This document shows positions 10,561 through 22,918 of a DNA stretch of 64,000 bases, piece after piece (positions within the stretch are counted from its first letter, which is position 1; every line of letters begins with the position of its first letter). Source of the stretch: Amphirosellinia nigrospora (Eukaryota > Ascomycota > Sordariomycetes > Xylariales > Xylariaceae); contig SCHM01000003.1 in assembly GCA_004123355.1 (NCBI GenBank), forward strand, positions 3,305,058 to 3,369,057, in the 5' to 3' direction. A model generated the notes under the pieces. It ran no database searches. It was not told the origin of the DNA and worked only from the letters and a program-made list of their open reading frames with translations. A program made the translations under genes and the position numbers.

Positions 10561-12503
10561 TGTGATGTGTGTAGGTAACGAGGCTGGCTCGGATTCAAAG
10601 AGGAATATGACTTGCGACTGCAATGACCGGCGGTCGTTAGCGAGAACCAAGCAATGGCAGCGAGAGAAGCTCGAGCTGACGCGCCGTGAACTACAGATAT
10701 ACGGGGACGGTGGAAATACGAACCACAAGATGTGTAGAGCTTTTGCGGTCGGCTTGATAGTTTTGAGCCGAACAACCCTAGGTAGGCGGAGAGAAAGAGT
10801 GAGGAACAGTGAGTGACAGTGAATAAACGAGAAGGCCGTACAAAAGTTGAGATGGGGAGAATGAAGAGGAACTTGCGAGGCGTTGTTGTGGCGGTGGGTT
10901 GAACGCTCAATAAAGCTGCCAGTCGGAAATCAGCAGAGCTGCATAGCTAATGGATTTAATACACTAGCGTGCCCAGCTTAGAGGTACATTGAACTACCCC
11001 AGTTTAGTAGTTGTCCTGCATGGCGTACCACATAGTATGTGGGACAGAGTGCGGTCGCTAAGGTATCTAACAAATATCGGATGCGATTTGCCGTCGAGTA
11101 CAAGTACCTCAGAACGCTAGGTACCATTCTAGCAGTGGACTACTGTGTATGTAGATAGGCGGCCTCAGCCAGCACTCTCAAGTATCCTTTGTCATAGGTA
11201 TAGTTCATGCTCAATCATTGATGTTACTTACCTATTAATACCCACCAGTCAGTTGACTTGAAAGCATGGCGCAAGCATGCATGTGTATAGATGGCCATGG
11301 TACCTCCAACACCAATAAGTGCCCGTGGTCGTAGCTCTACAGTACTTAATTCTACCTAGGTACCTTATAGCGTAGCTTCGATTCTTGCCTCTCGCTCACA
11401 AACTTATTTATTGATGAATCTGGGCATATTAGATAGGTATAATAGTCTACTACCTGAACAGAAACCAATTCGATCTCATTTATCCTCGTAGCGGTGACGA
11501 TTTTTCGCATTGTTCGGCCACCGCATGCGCCGGCATCGTTAGCCCCACTCATTGCCTCTTGTCTATACCTACACTAAAGAGGTAGTGCCGCTTTGCCGGA
11601 CGTGCTGATGGCGATTGGCAGCAAACCATCAAACAATAAGCGCCATGGTCCCACTTCATCCAAGGATGTCGAAGGTCCCCGGGTCTGTCGAGGGTATATC
11701 CATGCTGTACCACAAGAGCGCCACATGTCAGAGCTCGTTATGTTCTGTAATATCTCGGATTGTGTGATATTCTATGCTTTTGAAATCTGTTTCAGGATTA
11801 GTAACTTCACTACAGAACGGGGATTCAGGGCGCAAGGCCAATGGAAGTGTTGTCCACCGAGTAGGTAGATGATAGTTTTGTCTCATTGGGTGCGCTCAGC
11901 ATCAAAGGGAGAATAGGGGTCCTTTTTAGGGGTCCCTGCATGCCATTTCAAACAACGCACTGAAACTGGTCACGGCCTGCGGGAAATTCCCCTGAATCTT
12001 TGAATCCTACATAGGCACCCCGATGCACAATGATACTGCTACTTCGTGCGCGTGGCGGTGCTTTAAAGAGAGCCGCTTTTTACCTATACACTATTATTCC
12101 CGTCGTTACTTATGGTATCATGTGTACGCTTATTAGACTGAGCAGGCCCAGGCCCTGCTCAGCCACAAAAGCTTGCGAAAGAATGCTTTGTCAGTGGAGG
12201 ACCCCCTCGAATGATGGAGCGAAAATCCAGGTACTTATATGCAACCATAGGGCTGAATGTCGAATCCTGCCAAGACTCCAGGTCCCAGGCTGCGGATCAC
12301 ACTAAATAAAGTATTGGACCAACTTCGTCCATGAAATCGCATATCCTCTAAAAGGCTAACCTCGACATAATCAACATTGCACGAATAATTCAATATTGTT
12401 TCTACTTTTTCTTACCGACATGTCTATCTACGCCATCATTCCGTCCAATACTCGCTATGCTACCAAACAGATGTCACATCTTTGTTGGGTGTCACTGGGG
12501 CAC
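10561..12503. other. Gene-free stretch, about 1.9 kb
   Basis: Upstream of the CYSTM gene and downstream of ABP1. No supportable coding sequence. A CTACCTAGGTACCTT palindromic motif lies at 11352-11366. Frames at 10344-10910, 11352-11868 and 12030-12305 show no domains or intron structure. Confidence 0.4.
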
Positions 12504-15043
12504 TCATTGGTCAAGTTGTACGTAGTTGGCCGGGAATAGACCCATTTCCCCCTTGTAATGGCCATACCACCAATCCTCGTCAGGGAACTCAAGATGGGTA
12601 ATCGTAGCACCCTCGGGAAGCTTAGTTCTAATTCAAGTTGTTAGTAGATATGCCATTCGACTCCGGACGAGGAGGCTCACCATTGTCTTCAGCAGCTTCG
12701 TAGTCAAACTGGGCCGTCGCAGTGTGTCCCACATCCTCTGTAGTGGGCTCTGGGGCTGGTGTAGCAACTGTTTCGGCGTGTGTTGGGATGGCTGCCGGTG
12801 GAGGTGACGGTAGTGCAGCGCCATGAGCATCGTCCACAGGCTCATCTTCAACAAGCTCAACGTAGTTGCTAGGGAATAAGCCCGTCTCGCCCTGGGAGTT
12901 TGTGCCCATCCACCAATCCTCGTCCACCATATCGATGTTAGTCACGTATTCACCTTCACGCAGCTCGAGCTCGTTATCCTCGGCCTTTTCGTAGTCATAC
13001 TGAATAAGAGCTCGCTTGCCTCCGCTCGTGCCAGCCGGTGCTTGAGCTACTGGTTCATGCCCAAACTGTTCTTCTGCTACTGCTAGAGCGGCTGCTCGAG
13101 GATCGTGGGTCTCTTCTTCATGGGGAATTTCCTTTTCACTGGGCACCTCCTGTTCGATTTGACGCACAGGAAGTGACTGCGGGGGTTCATGGACTGGCTC
13201 GATCTCCGGTTCGGGTTCTCGAGCAACCGGCAATGCAACGCGTATTGGAGAAGGTGATCGCTCAGGCTCCTCTTCCTCGTCGGCTGGTATTCCTCGAGGT
13301 GGCATGCCTGGTAATGCAAAGCCACCAGCAACACCGCCATCCGACGGACGACTAGCTGCGGGGGGTGGGGGCGGCGCTGGCTCATCATCTGCAGTAATCT
13401 CACGGGGTCGTGCTACTGAAGGAACAGGTGGTGGTGCTTCATTGAATTGATCCCTGATAGCACCAACTCCAGGAGATGGGGTTTCGGTCGTTTGCTGGCT
13501 GGTGACGGTTTCGTCCGTTTTTTGGCCAAGAATTCCTCGTCCGTATGCTCCCGTCTCGATGGGTTTCCATGATTTACCACTGTAGCCACTCTGCCACCCG
13601 CTTCCACTTTTTTGGGCCGTAACAGGGGGAGTGGTAGGCGGCGTGGTCTTTGCGGACACGCCACCCTGTTGCGCCTTTTTCTCGGCCCAGATCTGGGCAG
13701 GCGTCTTTCCACCTTCGTCGGCGAATGTTCGACTGGCCGCTCCAACAGGTGCGGCAGCAGCGGCCGGAGACGGGCCACCAAAACCCAACGCTCCAGGTAT
13801 GGGCGCTTTGGTCCCCATAAATGAAGATGCACCTGAGAACTTCTTCGCGACTTTGGGCTTAGGCAACTCTGTGAGACGCTCTGACCGACTGAACGCGGCA
13901 CTGCGCTCAGCTAGTGATTTCGGCTGATACTCATCCTCCGGCTTAGGCTCACTTGGCCTAGGTTCGCTCGGCTTTTGAGCTTGAGAACGAATCGCGGCAA
14001 TATCAACCTTCCCCACAGGCTCATAAGCACCTTTCACTGGAGTGGGTCTATCATCCTTGTTCTCTCTAGCGGCAGCCCGAATAGCAGCAATGTCAACTTT
14101 CCCGACAGGCTTGTAGCTGCCCCCGATGATGTCATTCGGCCTGTCGTCTGCTGTGTTGGTGCCGTTGAATCTAGAGGGCGCCTGTTTTTGGCTTCGCAGT
14201 TCGTCCATGTTGACCTTCGTGGGTTTGTATGCCGACTGCACTTTCTGGATTTCGCTCCGAGAAACCTGGGGTGCGTCATCACCCCAGCCATCATTGCCCG
14301 TCTTCTGCCTCAAACTGGCATTGCGTGCTGCAATAATGGGATTGAATGAAATAGTACCACCGGAGGAGCCGGCAAAGACGGGCTTGGACTTAACAGCAGG
14401 TGGTGGCCCCCTGGCCTTGACAGGCGCGCTGCCTCCAGCAGTATAGTTTGCTCCAGAAGCATCGGCGACCTTTTTAAGAATGTTGGTAGGTTCGAGGTCG
14501 GTTTGGGTGCGGGCAGTAATCTGTACATGATAGCCCTAACATGACGTTAGCTCCGCCAAAAGGTGAAGTTCGAGAGAGATAGTTAGCGCACATGCAGAAC
14601 TTTAGACACAGCATTTAGATGACTGGTGAAGTAGCCTTTTGTCCGCTCAGGGACACCTTCGCCGCACTATATAGACATGCCTGTCAGTTGGTCTGTAGAG
14701 TAGAGCAGTCAGGGAGAGATGAATGTTACTAACCCACGCGATCAGAGCGTACTTTGGAAGACCGGTATTAGGATCTTTGACCTTGAGAAAGGCGAATTGA
14801 ATTCTCCCCTCGCTGAAATCCTCGATTAGATCGTCTAGCTCGCCATCGCCAGTTGACTGGACCTTGAGAACACTCTCTTTGTTGCCGCTATCCTGGAAAG
14901 CGTTGGCCAGGGGGCTTGGACGGAGAGTAGAACCCATTGGCCGTAGGTAGAAGAGCTGCCGGCGGGGGTGCTGAGGAGTTGATGACCCCCTGGTAGCTGC
15001 TCTTGATGGAGGGTCCATTGGTGGACAGGTTTAGCGAAGCCAT
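12504..15043 (-). CDS. ABP1: Actin-binding protein Abp1 (ADF-H, two SH3 domains)
   Basis: Seen: start MASLNLSTNGPSIKSSYQ at 15043; exons 14734-15043, 14592-14666, 12681-14535 and 12504-12627. The N-terminal ADF-H domain spans roughly residues 1-140 (GRIQFAFLKVKDPNTGLPKY). A middle region repeats KVDIAAIR-type motifs, then come Pro-rich stretches, one SH3 (ALIQYDYEKAEDNELELREG to GLFPSNYVELVE) and a second SH3 split by the last intron (ATAQFDYEAAEDN / ELSFPEG to GLFPANYVQLDQ). About 787 residues. Known: Abp1 sits on cortical actin patches, binds F-actin, activates Arp2/3 and recruits endocytic kinases through SH3. Exon 1 breaks at G runs 14964-14968 and 14910-14914 (plus strand); one base added at each closes the frame. 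Divergent from the zinc-finger gene. Confidence 0.92.
13984..14260 (-). repeat. Tandem KVDIAAIR-type peptide repeats within ABP1
   Basis: Three related units lie in the linker after the ADF-H domain: YKPTKVNMDELRSQ, YKPVGKVDIAAIRAAA and YEPVGKVDIAAIRSQA, spaced about 35-40 residues. The last two are almost identical in the core. Such motifs are typical of filamentous-fungal Abp1 and may act in Arp2/3 or actin contact, which is inference. Confidence 0.7.
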
Positions 15044-16061
15044 CTCGGGCAATAGTGTCGAGAAGAGTAGTGAACAATCGCAAGCGGTTGTTCACGTAGT
15101 CGGGGGAACTGTGTCGAATATCGAAGAGTGGAGGGCTGGAGGAGTCGCCTAGCGTAAACTACAGATTGACACGCACGGGAAAGAAATAGAGAGATGCAGT
15201 AGGTAGGGTAGGGTGGGGGTGATGTCACAACTGGCCCCGGCAATGGCCTGGGCAATGGCTCTAGAGCGAGGTCAGTCTACCTATGTGCTACCTAATGTAG
15301 GTAAGAAATTCAACAGACCGAACGTCGGGATGAGAGGTAGCGGTAGGGAGGAGGGGGAGGAGGAGAAAAAGAGATGGGAGAAAAGGGAGATATTTTCTTC
15401 CACAGTTCTAGGAAAGTAAATATGTTACCAACACTACAGTAGAAGGGAGTAATAATTTAGATATCTCGTTGTCCTCGGTCTTTAACTGTGTGCCTAACCC
15501 GAGCCCTTCGTAATTAATTACCTTACGAAGGACGCATGCTTGCTGAACTTAGTAGTGAACAGTAATGCTTATCGGCCCCCAGTACAGGCCAAGTACGCTG
15601 TGCTAGGCTGTACTGTCCAGGGCGGGCCCCTCAGAGGTTCACGGTGATGTGTAAGAAGGTGTTGGCGAGTGTTGGCTCCCACTAGACCTATATTGAACTA
15701 GCTTGGATGTGTCTTAGTGCGTCACCCCGCCCCCTGCTAGCCTACCAGCCTGCCACGCGCTGAGCCGGCCTGCAGAGGCTGAGAGGGCGCCTTGAAGGTG
15801 AATTCGGGACCAAACAGCAAAGCCGGACAGTGCGCGCGACGCGGCGCAGAGACAACCAATTAAGCCAGACCACCTCTCACAACATCGTAGCATCGTCCAC
15901 TTCCGTCAAGACTGTCCAGTCGCAAGTAGCAATCAACCATCCTCGCCCGTTTCACTTTCCGAGCTACAAAATCTTCCTACCCAAACAGGTCCTTAGGTAC
16001 TAACACGTCATCCCTCCCTCTCTCTCTCTCTCTTACCACGCGAGTCCCCTGTTCGCGCACA
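15044..16061. promoter_or_regulatory. Shared upstream region of ABP1 and the zinc-finger gene
   Basis: A 1018 bp interval between divergent starts. No gene seen. A CT-rich tract ending in a TCTCTC repeat (about 16011-16033) lies just before the zinc-finger start and is probably in its 5' leader. The purine-rich stretch 15345-15390 mirrors this on the ABP1 side. Confidence 0.4.
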
Positions 16062-17235
16062 ATGGTGTTGCTGTCGGATTCCTCATCGGCGATAAGTTCG
16101 CTGTCCTCTGACGAGTCCGAGGAAGTCGAGAACGACTACGAAGATGCCAACACCATCGATGAGCCGGCACTGCCCTTCGAAGCGACAAAAACTTGGAGAC
16201 GGATCCCGGGCGTCCTCCTCGATGCACATAGATCCGGAGCCGGAACCAGAACCGGACCAAGACCACGACCTTGACGATGACGGCGACATCTCTTCCGACA
16301 CATCAGGCGATGTGCCCAATTCGCCCATCAATGCCAAGTTGGACGAAGATGAATTCCAGGAGCAAGTCACTGTCTGTGCTTGGGATGGTTGTCGCGCCGG
16401 CGACTTAGGAAACATGGACAAACTAGTCGAACACATACACAACGACCATATCGAGAGTCGCCAAAAGAAATATACTTGTGAGTGGATCGGATGCTCTAGA
16501 AAGAGCTTGCCACACGCCAGTGGATATGCCTTGAAGGCGCACATGCGAAGCCACACACGTGAAAAACCTTTCTACTGCTACCTTCCAGGTAAGGCGATTT
16601 GACATATGCTTACCCAATGCCGACTTTATACTCACGTTTTTCTATTAGAATGCGATCGCGCGTTTACAAGGTCTGATGCATTGGCAAAGCACATGCGAAC
16701 GGTTCATGAGACAGAAGCCTTGAGACCTTCTGATCCGGTGCCTAAGTCCATGCAGCACCACGGAGGCGAGAAAAAGGGGAACAAACTCAAGATCATAATC
16801 AAGACACCACAATCACATGCAGCTGGCCAAGACGATGCTGTCGACGATGGCGACGCGAGTGACGAAATCACCGCTGATTTCTTCACTCCATTAACAGAGC
16901 AGCAAGGCTTCACAAGCAGAGAACTTGCTATGGACATGGATTCCTTATGGAGACTATGTGTAGCAAACCTAAAGTGGGCCACAAAAGAGGGTGCAGATTT
17001 ACGAGAAGAATGCAGAGAACTTGAGGAGATCTACCGGCAGGAGTGGCTTGAGAAAGAGACACTCGTGGACCAGGCTACCCAGATAGAGAAAGACTGGTGG
17101 CAACGGCGGGAAGCCGTGCTCGCTGCCGAAGCAGAGAGCCGTGCCCTTAATGATGAGATCGCAGAGGATGATAGTAACGACGCTATGGATTCCTTACACG
17201 GAGATCAGCTTCATCGCACAAGCCAGCCTGTATGA
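16062..17235 (+). CDS. C2H2 zinc-finger protein, Iec1-like (INO80 complex)
   Basis: Seen: start MVLLSDSSSAISSLSSDESE at 16062, acidic head, then three C2H2-type fingers: CAWDGCRAGDLGNMDKLVEH, CEWIGCSRKSLPHASGYALK (with HMRSHTREKPF linker) and CYLPECDRAFTRSDALAKHM. Intron 16589-16648 (60 bp) splits the third finger just after its first Cys; the downstream half begins ECDRAF. The C-terminal half is acidic with coiled-coil-like Glu/Lys stretches. Frame break near 16173 (CCC run). About 370 residues. Known: the finger arrangement and the TREKPF and RSDALAKHMRTVH motifs resemble the YY1-like subunit Iec1 of fission-yeast INO80. The complex assignment is inference; a free-standing transcription factor is the alternative. 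Confidence 0.7.
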
Positions 17236-18550
17236 GGAGAATCTGTATTCAGGGGAGATGGCGTCGTGAATGGCATTGTACCATGCCATACAGTTCACTT
17301 CGGGTCTGCAATTGCCAATACTCATTTGGATTTAATACTAGTATTGCACGGGCGTTAAACATAGCAGACAAACGGTGGCGAGCATAGTAATAGGGGAGGA
17401 ACTAGGAAGAGATATTCATTCACAATGGTCGGCCGCGCGCGAAACGCGACTCCATGGCCTGGCTTACTACAAAGGAAGCTTTCAGTTACTATAATATAGG
17501 AACACCCGGAGACGCATATGATGGTGGTGGGTTGACCTTATGAGACTCTCGGGCTCGAATATCAGTATTATCTGGTAGACTGCGTGTGTACAACAAGTCT
17601 TGATTTCTAGTATAACAAATTTACTACCAGGAAACAGAGACTGCTGGACCGAGCTATTGTAGTCGCTCTACTGAGCAAATAATATGTCCCTCAATATCTT
17701 CTCATTGGGTTGTGTTGGTATCAAGTACCAAGAAACTGTCCTTCCAAGTCATTAGGAGTAATGCTCACAATTCTAAGGCTTATTTAAGTTAACAGTAGTA
17801 TGTGCTTCTTACAACCCTCTCCTATACGTAGGGAAAACATCCAACAACTTGGCGCAAGAACTATTCCCAACATCAATGGTGACCATAATTAATAGCAAAC
17901 CATGTTTTGAATATCTAGATATGGGCGGCAGTGTTGCTTAGAGATCTAATCGTCTGTATCCTAAGCAGAGGCCAAGGGCGGATATGACATTGTTCCGTAG
18001 AAGTAATTACGGAAGAGAAAGGAACTCCTCAACGAATACTTAGAATATCATTAAGTTTCCATAAGAAAGGGCAAGTAATATCAAAGACAACCTTGGAAGA
18101 ACTCCTCCGTGAAGTTATTAAAAACCTTGAAGGATCTCGTACCTAGGTAGTTTATTAACACAGTCTCTGGATGTTATGCATATGAATGGAGTCACGTGAG
18201 GGGTGTATCTATCCGAGGAAATGACGCAATGGCCACCCATTCTTCCCTCAGCGTTGGATTGATTACTGATTGATAAGATTTACCTAGGCCTAGTCTAGCC
18301 GCCGTAATCAAGTGCCCCATTGGACCAAAGCACCCCTCGCTGTCGCAAACCGCCTGCATCGGAGAAGGAGACAGAAGGGTGAAAAGGTTCTGAAACCTTT
18401 TACAACCTTACCTATCGCTGCTTCTCTCTAACTTTGAATTTCATCGGATTAGTTGCACTCACGCTCTACTGCCGTTACTGGTGACACCCGTCTGATTTCT
18501 AAACGCCACCAACAATCACAGCTGTCATCACAACCGTAACTACCACGACA
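17236..18550. other. Gene-free stretch, about 1.3 kb
   Basis: Between tandem plus-strand genes. AT-rich with no open frame worth calling. A CGTACCTAGGTAG motif lies near 18139-18151. The pyrimidine-rich part after 18400 is probably the glutaredoxin 5' leader. Confidence 0.4.
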
Positions 18551-19384
18551 ATGTCGACAATAAAGGAAATCACAAATGAGGACGAGTGGAGATCGCACGT
18601 CGCGGCTCTGGCCTCCTCCACCCTCCTCATAATCTCCTTCCACGCACCCTGGGCGGCACCTTGTGCACAGATGGCCACCGTCCTGAAGACCCTGGCCGCC
18701 GAATACCCCAACGGCGAGACGAGCTGGGTGTCGATCAATGCCGAAGACCTGAGCGACATCTCGGAGACATACGACGTGACGGCCGTACCGTACCTCGTGC
18801 TGCAGCGCAACGATAAGGTCCTCGAGGCCGTGAGCGGCAGCAGCGCCGTCAAGGTGCGGACGGCGATCGAGACGCATGCGAAGAACACCAACACGACCAC
18901 AAACGGCGCATCGACCGCGGCGCTACCGGCGGCGCCTGTGGAGATCGAGGCGGACCCTGATCCGGTGAAAGCGAAGGAGGACTCTTCAAGCGCTTGGGCG
19001 AGCTCGTCAAGGCTGCACCCGTCATGTTGTTCATGAAGGGTACGCCGAGTGCGCCGCAGTGCGGGTTCTCGCGACAGCTTGTTGCTCTCTTGCGCGAGCG
19101 CAGCGTCAAGTATGGGTTCTTCAACATTCTAGCCGATGACGAGGTGCGACAGGGACTCAAGGAGTATGCGGATTGGCCTACATTCCCGCAGCTCTGGATC
19201 GATGGCGAGCTGGTCGGTGGCTTGGATATCGTACGTTACCTAACCCTCTATACAGGGCACAGAAACCCATAGTAAATATACTAACATCCATCCTCTTTTG
19301 CAGATCAAGGAGGAGATTGAGAACGATCCCGAGTTCCTCAAGGCTCACAGCGTAGCGAAGGAGAGTGGCGTTGCAGTGGCTTGA
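18551..19384 (+). CDS. GRX4: Monothiol glutaredoxin Grx4 (thioredoxin-like plus CGFS domain)
   Basis: Seen: start [20 protein letters not shown]; thioredoxin-like domain with WAAPCAQM near residue 35 (single Cys); an Ala/Thr linker; then a glutaredoxin domain [20 protein letters not shown] with CGFS (residues about 175) and [16 protein letters not shown]. Intron 19231-19303 (73 bp), last exon ends KESGVAVA at 19384. About 253 residues. Known: Grx3/Grx4 proteins bind a bridging 2Fe-2S cluster through the CGFS Cys with glutathione, deliver iron in cytosol and nucleus and report iron status to transcription factors. The frame breaks near 18981 (GACTC); one added C rejoins the linker to LFKRLGELV. 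All key residues are present. Confidence 0.93.
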
Positions 19385-20624
19385 AAGATGAGTGAGTGAG
19401 TTCCAAAACAGGAACAATTAATGGCAGGCAAAACAATCTCACACTGTCACTACTACGATGATGGACCTGAACGAATCCCGAGCCATTCGGGTGATTGTGT
19501 TCCTAGGCTACCGTGGTGGAAACTTGTGTGGTTTCATATCGTCGCGATGCTACTTTGCCAGGGTCATCATAGCAGACACGGGGCCGACCTTGTGGTGATG
19601 GGTAGTAGATCCGAGGCAGCCATCTACTGTGGCGTTGGAGGGTTAAAAATGGCCAAGACAATGGTCATACATCGTTTTCGGAAAACACATTCTTGGTCCA
19701 TCATGAGATTGCATGGTGGCATGGCATACTGCACAACAATAGGTAGCAGATGTCACAAACAGGCTTCCGCTTTCATATGCACAAGTCTATAATAGTTAGG
19801 CAATGTTAGTAAGTTCGAATTCTGATCGTAGCACAACATGCGAGTCAATTTGTCTTCGCGCAACATGAAGCCCCAGTTACTCGCGTCCTGTGTGAGACAT
19901 GTTTATTTACCAAGCGCGACCCCTAAATACCAAGCAAACAATGAATATGAGAGAGGCTAAATATTAATAGTCGAGTACCAGCTCCAACCTCTCTTCCCTT
20001 CTTTATGGGCGCGGTTACATGGCAATCAATGTCTCTCATCTCAAAACATCGTTTAATTTCTTCACCAGCATAGGGATCGAAACGAGCCAGGCATGGGAAG
20101 GCCAATAAAAAAAGCACGTTCTATTAACACCTTACAGCGCCGCCACCGACCCCGTACGTAATTCTAGCGTTCGCCAGCAACGAGTCATGTCGCTACTGTA
20201 AGCCAAAAAAAAAGAGGTTCGAACACCTGAAATCCCTTAGTATTTTCAGCTCAAAATCGTACCGAGTCATGTTTCCCCCAACCCATATTCCCGTAACATT
20301 AGCACCCGTCGAAGCAAACATATGGTCTCTCCTCTCCGCCAAGCCGAGAGCGAGAGAAAGTGCCTGCCCCGTTTCCCGCATCCGATCAATAAGTCCTTGT
20401 CACGTCCTTGTAACCCAAATCGTCCAACGATCTTTTCCAGGGGCTTGTTTGTTTGTTTGTTTGTTTGAAAAGAGGTTTTGAGAATAAAATAAGTCGTTTT
20501 TAAAAACACTTGATGGCGCCCCCCAAAAGGGCCGGCCAAGTGTGGGCTCACGCACCAGTGAGATGGCGTCACGAGTCGGTAAGAAGGAGGGGGGAAATAT
20601 CATCTCAAAACGCGATGTATCTCC
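19385..20624. other. Gene-free stretch, about 1.2 kb
   Basis: No supportable gene; the open frame at 19421-19792 has no domain. It likely holds the 3' ends of GRX4 and the small minus-strand gene. A TTTG repeat lies at 20445-20467. Confidence 0.4.
20445..20467. repeat. (TTTG)n microsatellite
   Basis: About five and a half perfect TTTG units. It lies downstream of the small gene at 20625-20926, probably in or near its 3' untranslated region. Confidence 0.9.
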
Positions 20625-20926
20625 TCAAAGTGCAAGTATTTTCGTGCATGGGTGGTTTACAAAGAACCATAATCCGTTCCTCGAGCCCGCCCAGTAGACG
20701 ATGGGTCGCGGCTCGAGCACGGTCAGCTCGGCGCCGGATTCCTCTTTTCCTCCATGTCTAAGATGGACGGCTGTCGGAAGAGCACCGCGTTGATGGTGTG
20801 CACGGGCGATGACGAACCGCTCGAGCTCGACGTGGCCGTGGACGCCGACGACGAGCGACGTAGCGACGTCGTAAGTTACTGGGGGAAGCGCGAGCGGATC
20901 GTCTGGAAGCGGGATGAGTTCTGCAT
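20625..20926 (-). CDS. Small conserved-looking unknown protein, about 100 residues, frame broken
   Basis: Not recognised by name. Seen on the minus strand: ATG at 20926 giving MQNSSRFQTIRSRFP, then VTYDVATSL, then a Ser-rich run, SPVHTINAVLFRQPSILDME, and ELTVLEPRPIVYWAGSRNG with a stop at 20625. The pieces use different frames; one added base in the C run after SRF and one in the AAT near 20750 join most of them, and a third shift lies between the first and second pieces. The polar, Ser-rich head followed by an acidic DMEE and a PRPIVYW motif looks protein-like in every segment, which random frames would not do. Function and location unknown. Confidence 0.5.
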
Positions 20927-22918
20927 TTTGAAGGGATGGAGAGAGGTTGATTCGAGAGACGATATTTGGTATTAAAGTCGGGGAAATATTTCGACGCGAG
21001 CTTTTTGTCTGTCCAGGTAACTCCTATTTGGGTACTCTTGTTTTTTTTTCTAAGTCGCGTGTGTAAAAAAAAGAGGCTCAGCCCAGGTGTCGAAGAAGAG
21101 AAAGATAATGCACTTGTTGGGACGAAGAGAAAGCGAGTGGACTGGCAGCTTTGGCCTTTTGGCTTGATGGAAGGATTGTTCCGAAGGGAGAGTTCGGTGT
21201 GGGAGGAGGACTGCAGAGGTCTGGAATAGAAAGAAATTCTACGAAGCGAAGGTTGAATAGCGGACTGGGTCAACAACTTATTATAACGACTACACTAGAT
21301 GTCTCACGAATGAACCCAAAGTGAGCTTGGATGGGGCATGACTATCTCAAACAGCAAGTGGCACGAGCAGATGCTCAAAATAGAATAGCGTACTAGGTAG
21401 TGACGGAGACAGGATGATGAACCATGCCTGACTAGTCTTGGGCCATTGCTATGAAGTTGAGTCCTGGTTGAGCATCGAGACTCAGGCTCATGTTCGTGCA
21501 TGGGCAGACATGGGGTTCCGTCCGCATCGGGATGCGACTCGATTATTGCGATTCATGCTGTGCCTTGGCATCACATCCGAGCACAATCTACAAGTAGGCA
21601 GAATTACGGCATCATTCCAACCATTCCAACCCCAAACCTGCACCAGGAAATTGATGGGGAAGGGGAGACGAGCTGTTCCGCATTTGACGCACTTCTCAGC
21701 CAGAACGGGGCCTTGGAAGGGAACCTGCCCTTATAACGACGAATGCAGAAGCCCAATAGTGAAAATGTTATGGCAACAGGTTGGCATGCAGAATACAAAA
21801 TGGGCAAAAAATGATAGTTGTTTCATCTCTTATCGTAGCGTGGTGAAACAAAGTGACGTCCCCTTCGCCACAAGCTGGCTAGAGGCTTGTTTCGAGTCAT
21901 GCGTGAGAGAGGTGAGAGAAGTGAGAGAAGTGAGTGAAGTGACCGTGGGATGGGAGTTGTCTCGAGAGTCTGTCGAGAGGAGTAAATTAGCTAGTGGTCA
22001 CGAATCGCGTATGATCGACGGCTAGGATCTTGTCGGATTTCCCTCAGGAGTCAGGGGCACGGCAAGGACCGGGTTTCTGTAGTATTAGTGTTTCATGAGG
22101 GGCTCAATCAATTAGAGACAAAGGGCCAAGTGACCAGACGCGATACGACTACCTTGGTGCACCCTCTCCTTCGGGAATTATTCTAGAAGAATTTACCTCG
22201 CAGTTTGACATATATATACAATTTTATATGAGGAGGACTTATTAATTGTTGGCTAGGTTGGGTAGTAGTTACAAAATTCACGTATTATAGTTGCCTCGTT
22301 ATGCCATGGGTGACTTCGAGTACTGTTTCACTCCATAGCATTTGTATAGTTGGTTGGGTGATGATGCAATTATGTTTATAAACAATTGATTATTGGGTTG
22401 GAACTTCCAAATCATTGAAAGATGATCATATCGGGTGTTGAGGTACTCCTCAACCAGAATAGCGCCGCCGAATAACAATTGTATGTCCAAGTTGGACTCA
22501 ACACGTTCTAGTGCACATCCCACCTGTCTATCTTGTTCATTACCCTTCCCTCTCCCCCAGGCTTTTGTGGAATACATGAAGCTGGTAGCGTGATAAACGT
22601 CATGGATTATTGCCAAAATAGACATGCATACCTATTAGCCCTCGTGGGCTCCTTCGTGTTGCGTCGTTGCGTCATGCGAGCAAATTCATACCGTGCAATT
22701 ATGAACACTCATATACGCCTAAACACCGTATCGCGTTCTCCGATTGGAGGCACCTGCATTTAGCTCTCGCTTGAGCCCTCGCCATAGCTCAGAATTCAAC
22801 GAGTCCATCAAACATAGAATGAGTCGCATCCATCAGCTCCTCCTCCCAAAAAGTCCGCACTGGCTTTTCCAGTCGAGAAAGCAGCAGTATGCTCTCATTT
22901 ACGACAACATTAGAATTG
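20927..22918. other. Gene-free stretch, about 2 kb
   Basis: Between the small gene and the 3' end of CCH1. The longest open frame (21438-22025, plus) has no recognised domain and ends in a translated 9-base tandem repeat, so I reject it. An AT-rich stretch lies around 22200-22450. Confidence 0.4.
21903..21942. repeat. Imperfect 9-bp tandem repeat (GTGAGAGAA-type)
   Basis: Four to five units of GTGAGAGAG/GTGAGAGAA/GTGAGTGAA in a row. Short, imperfect, likely slippage-derived. Confidence 0.8.

Noticed and set aside
19421-19792. 123-codon open frame on the plus strand after GRX4
   Set aside because: Composition rich in His, Cys and Trp without motif; most likely 3' flank.
20190-20230. GGTTCGAAC box as a tRNA T-arm
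   Set aside because: No matching A box, acceptor stem or cloverleaf on either strand.
21438-22025. 195-codon open frame on the plus strand
   Set aside because: No recognisable domain; its end is a translated 9-bp tandem repeat, and the region shows no intron or codon signal.
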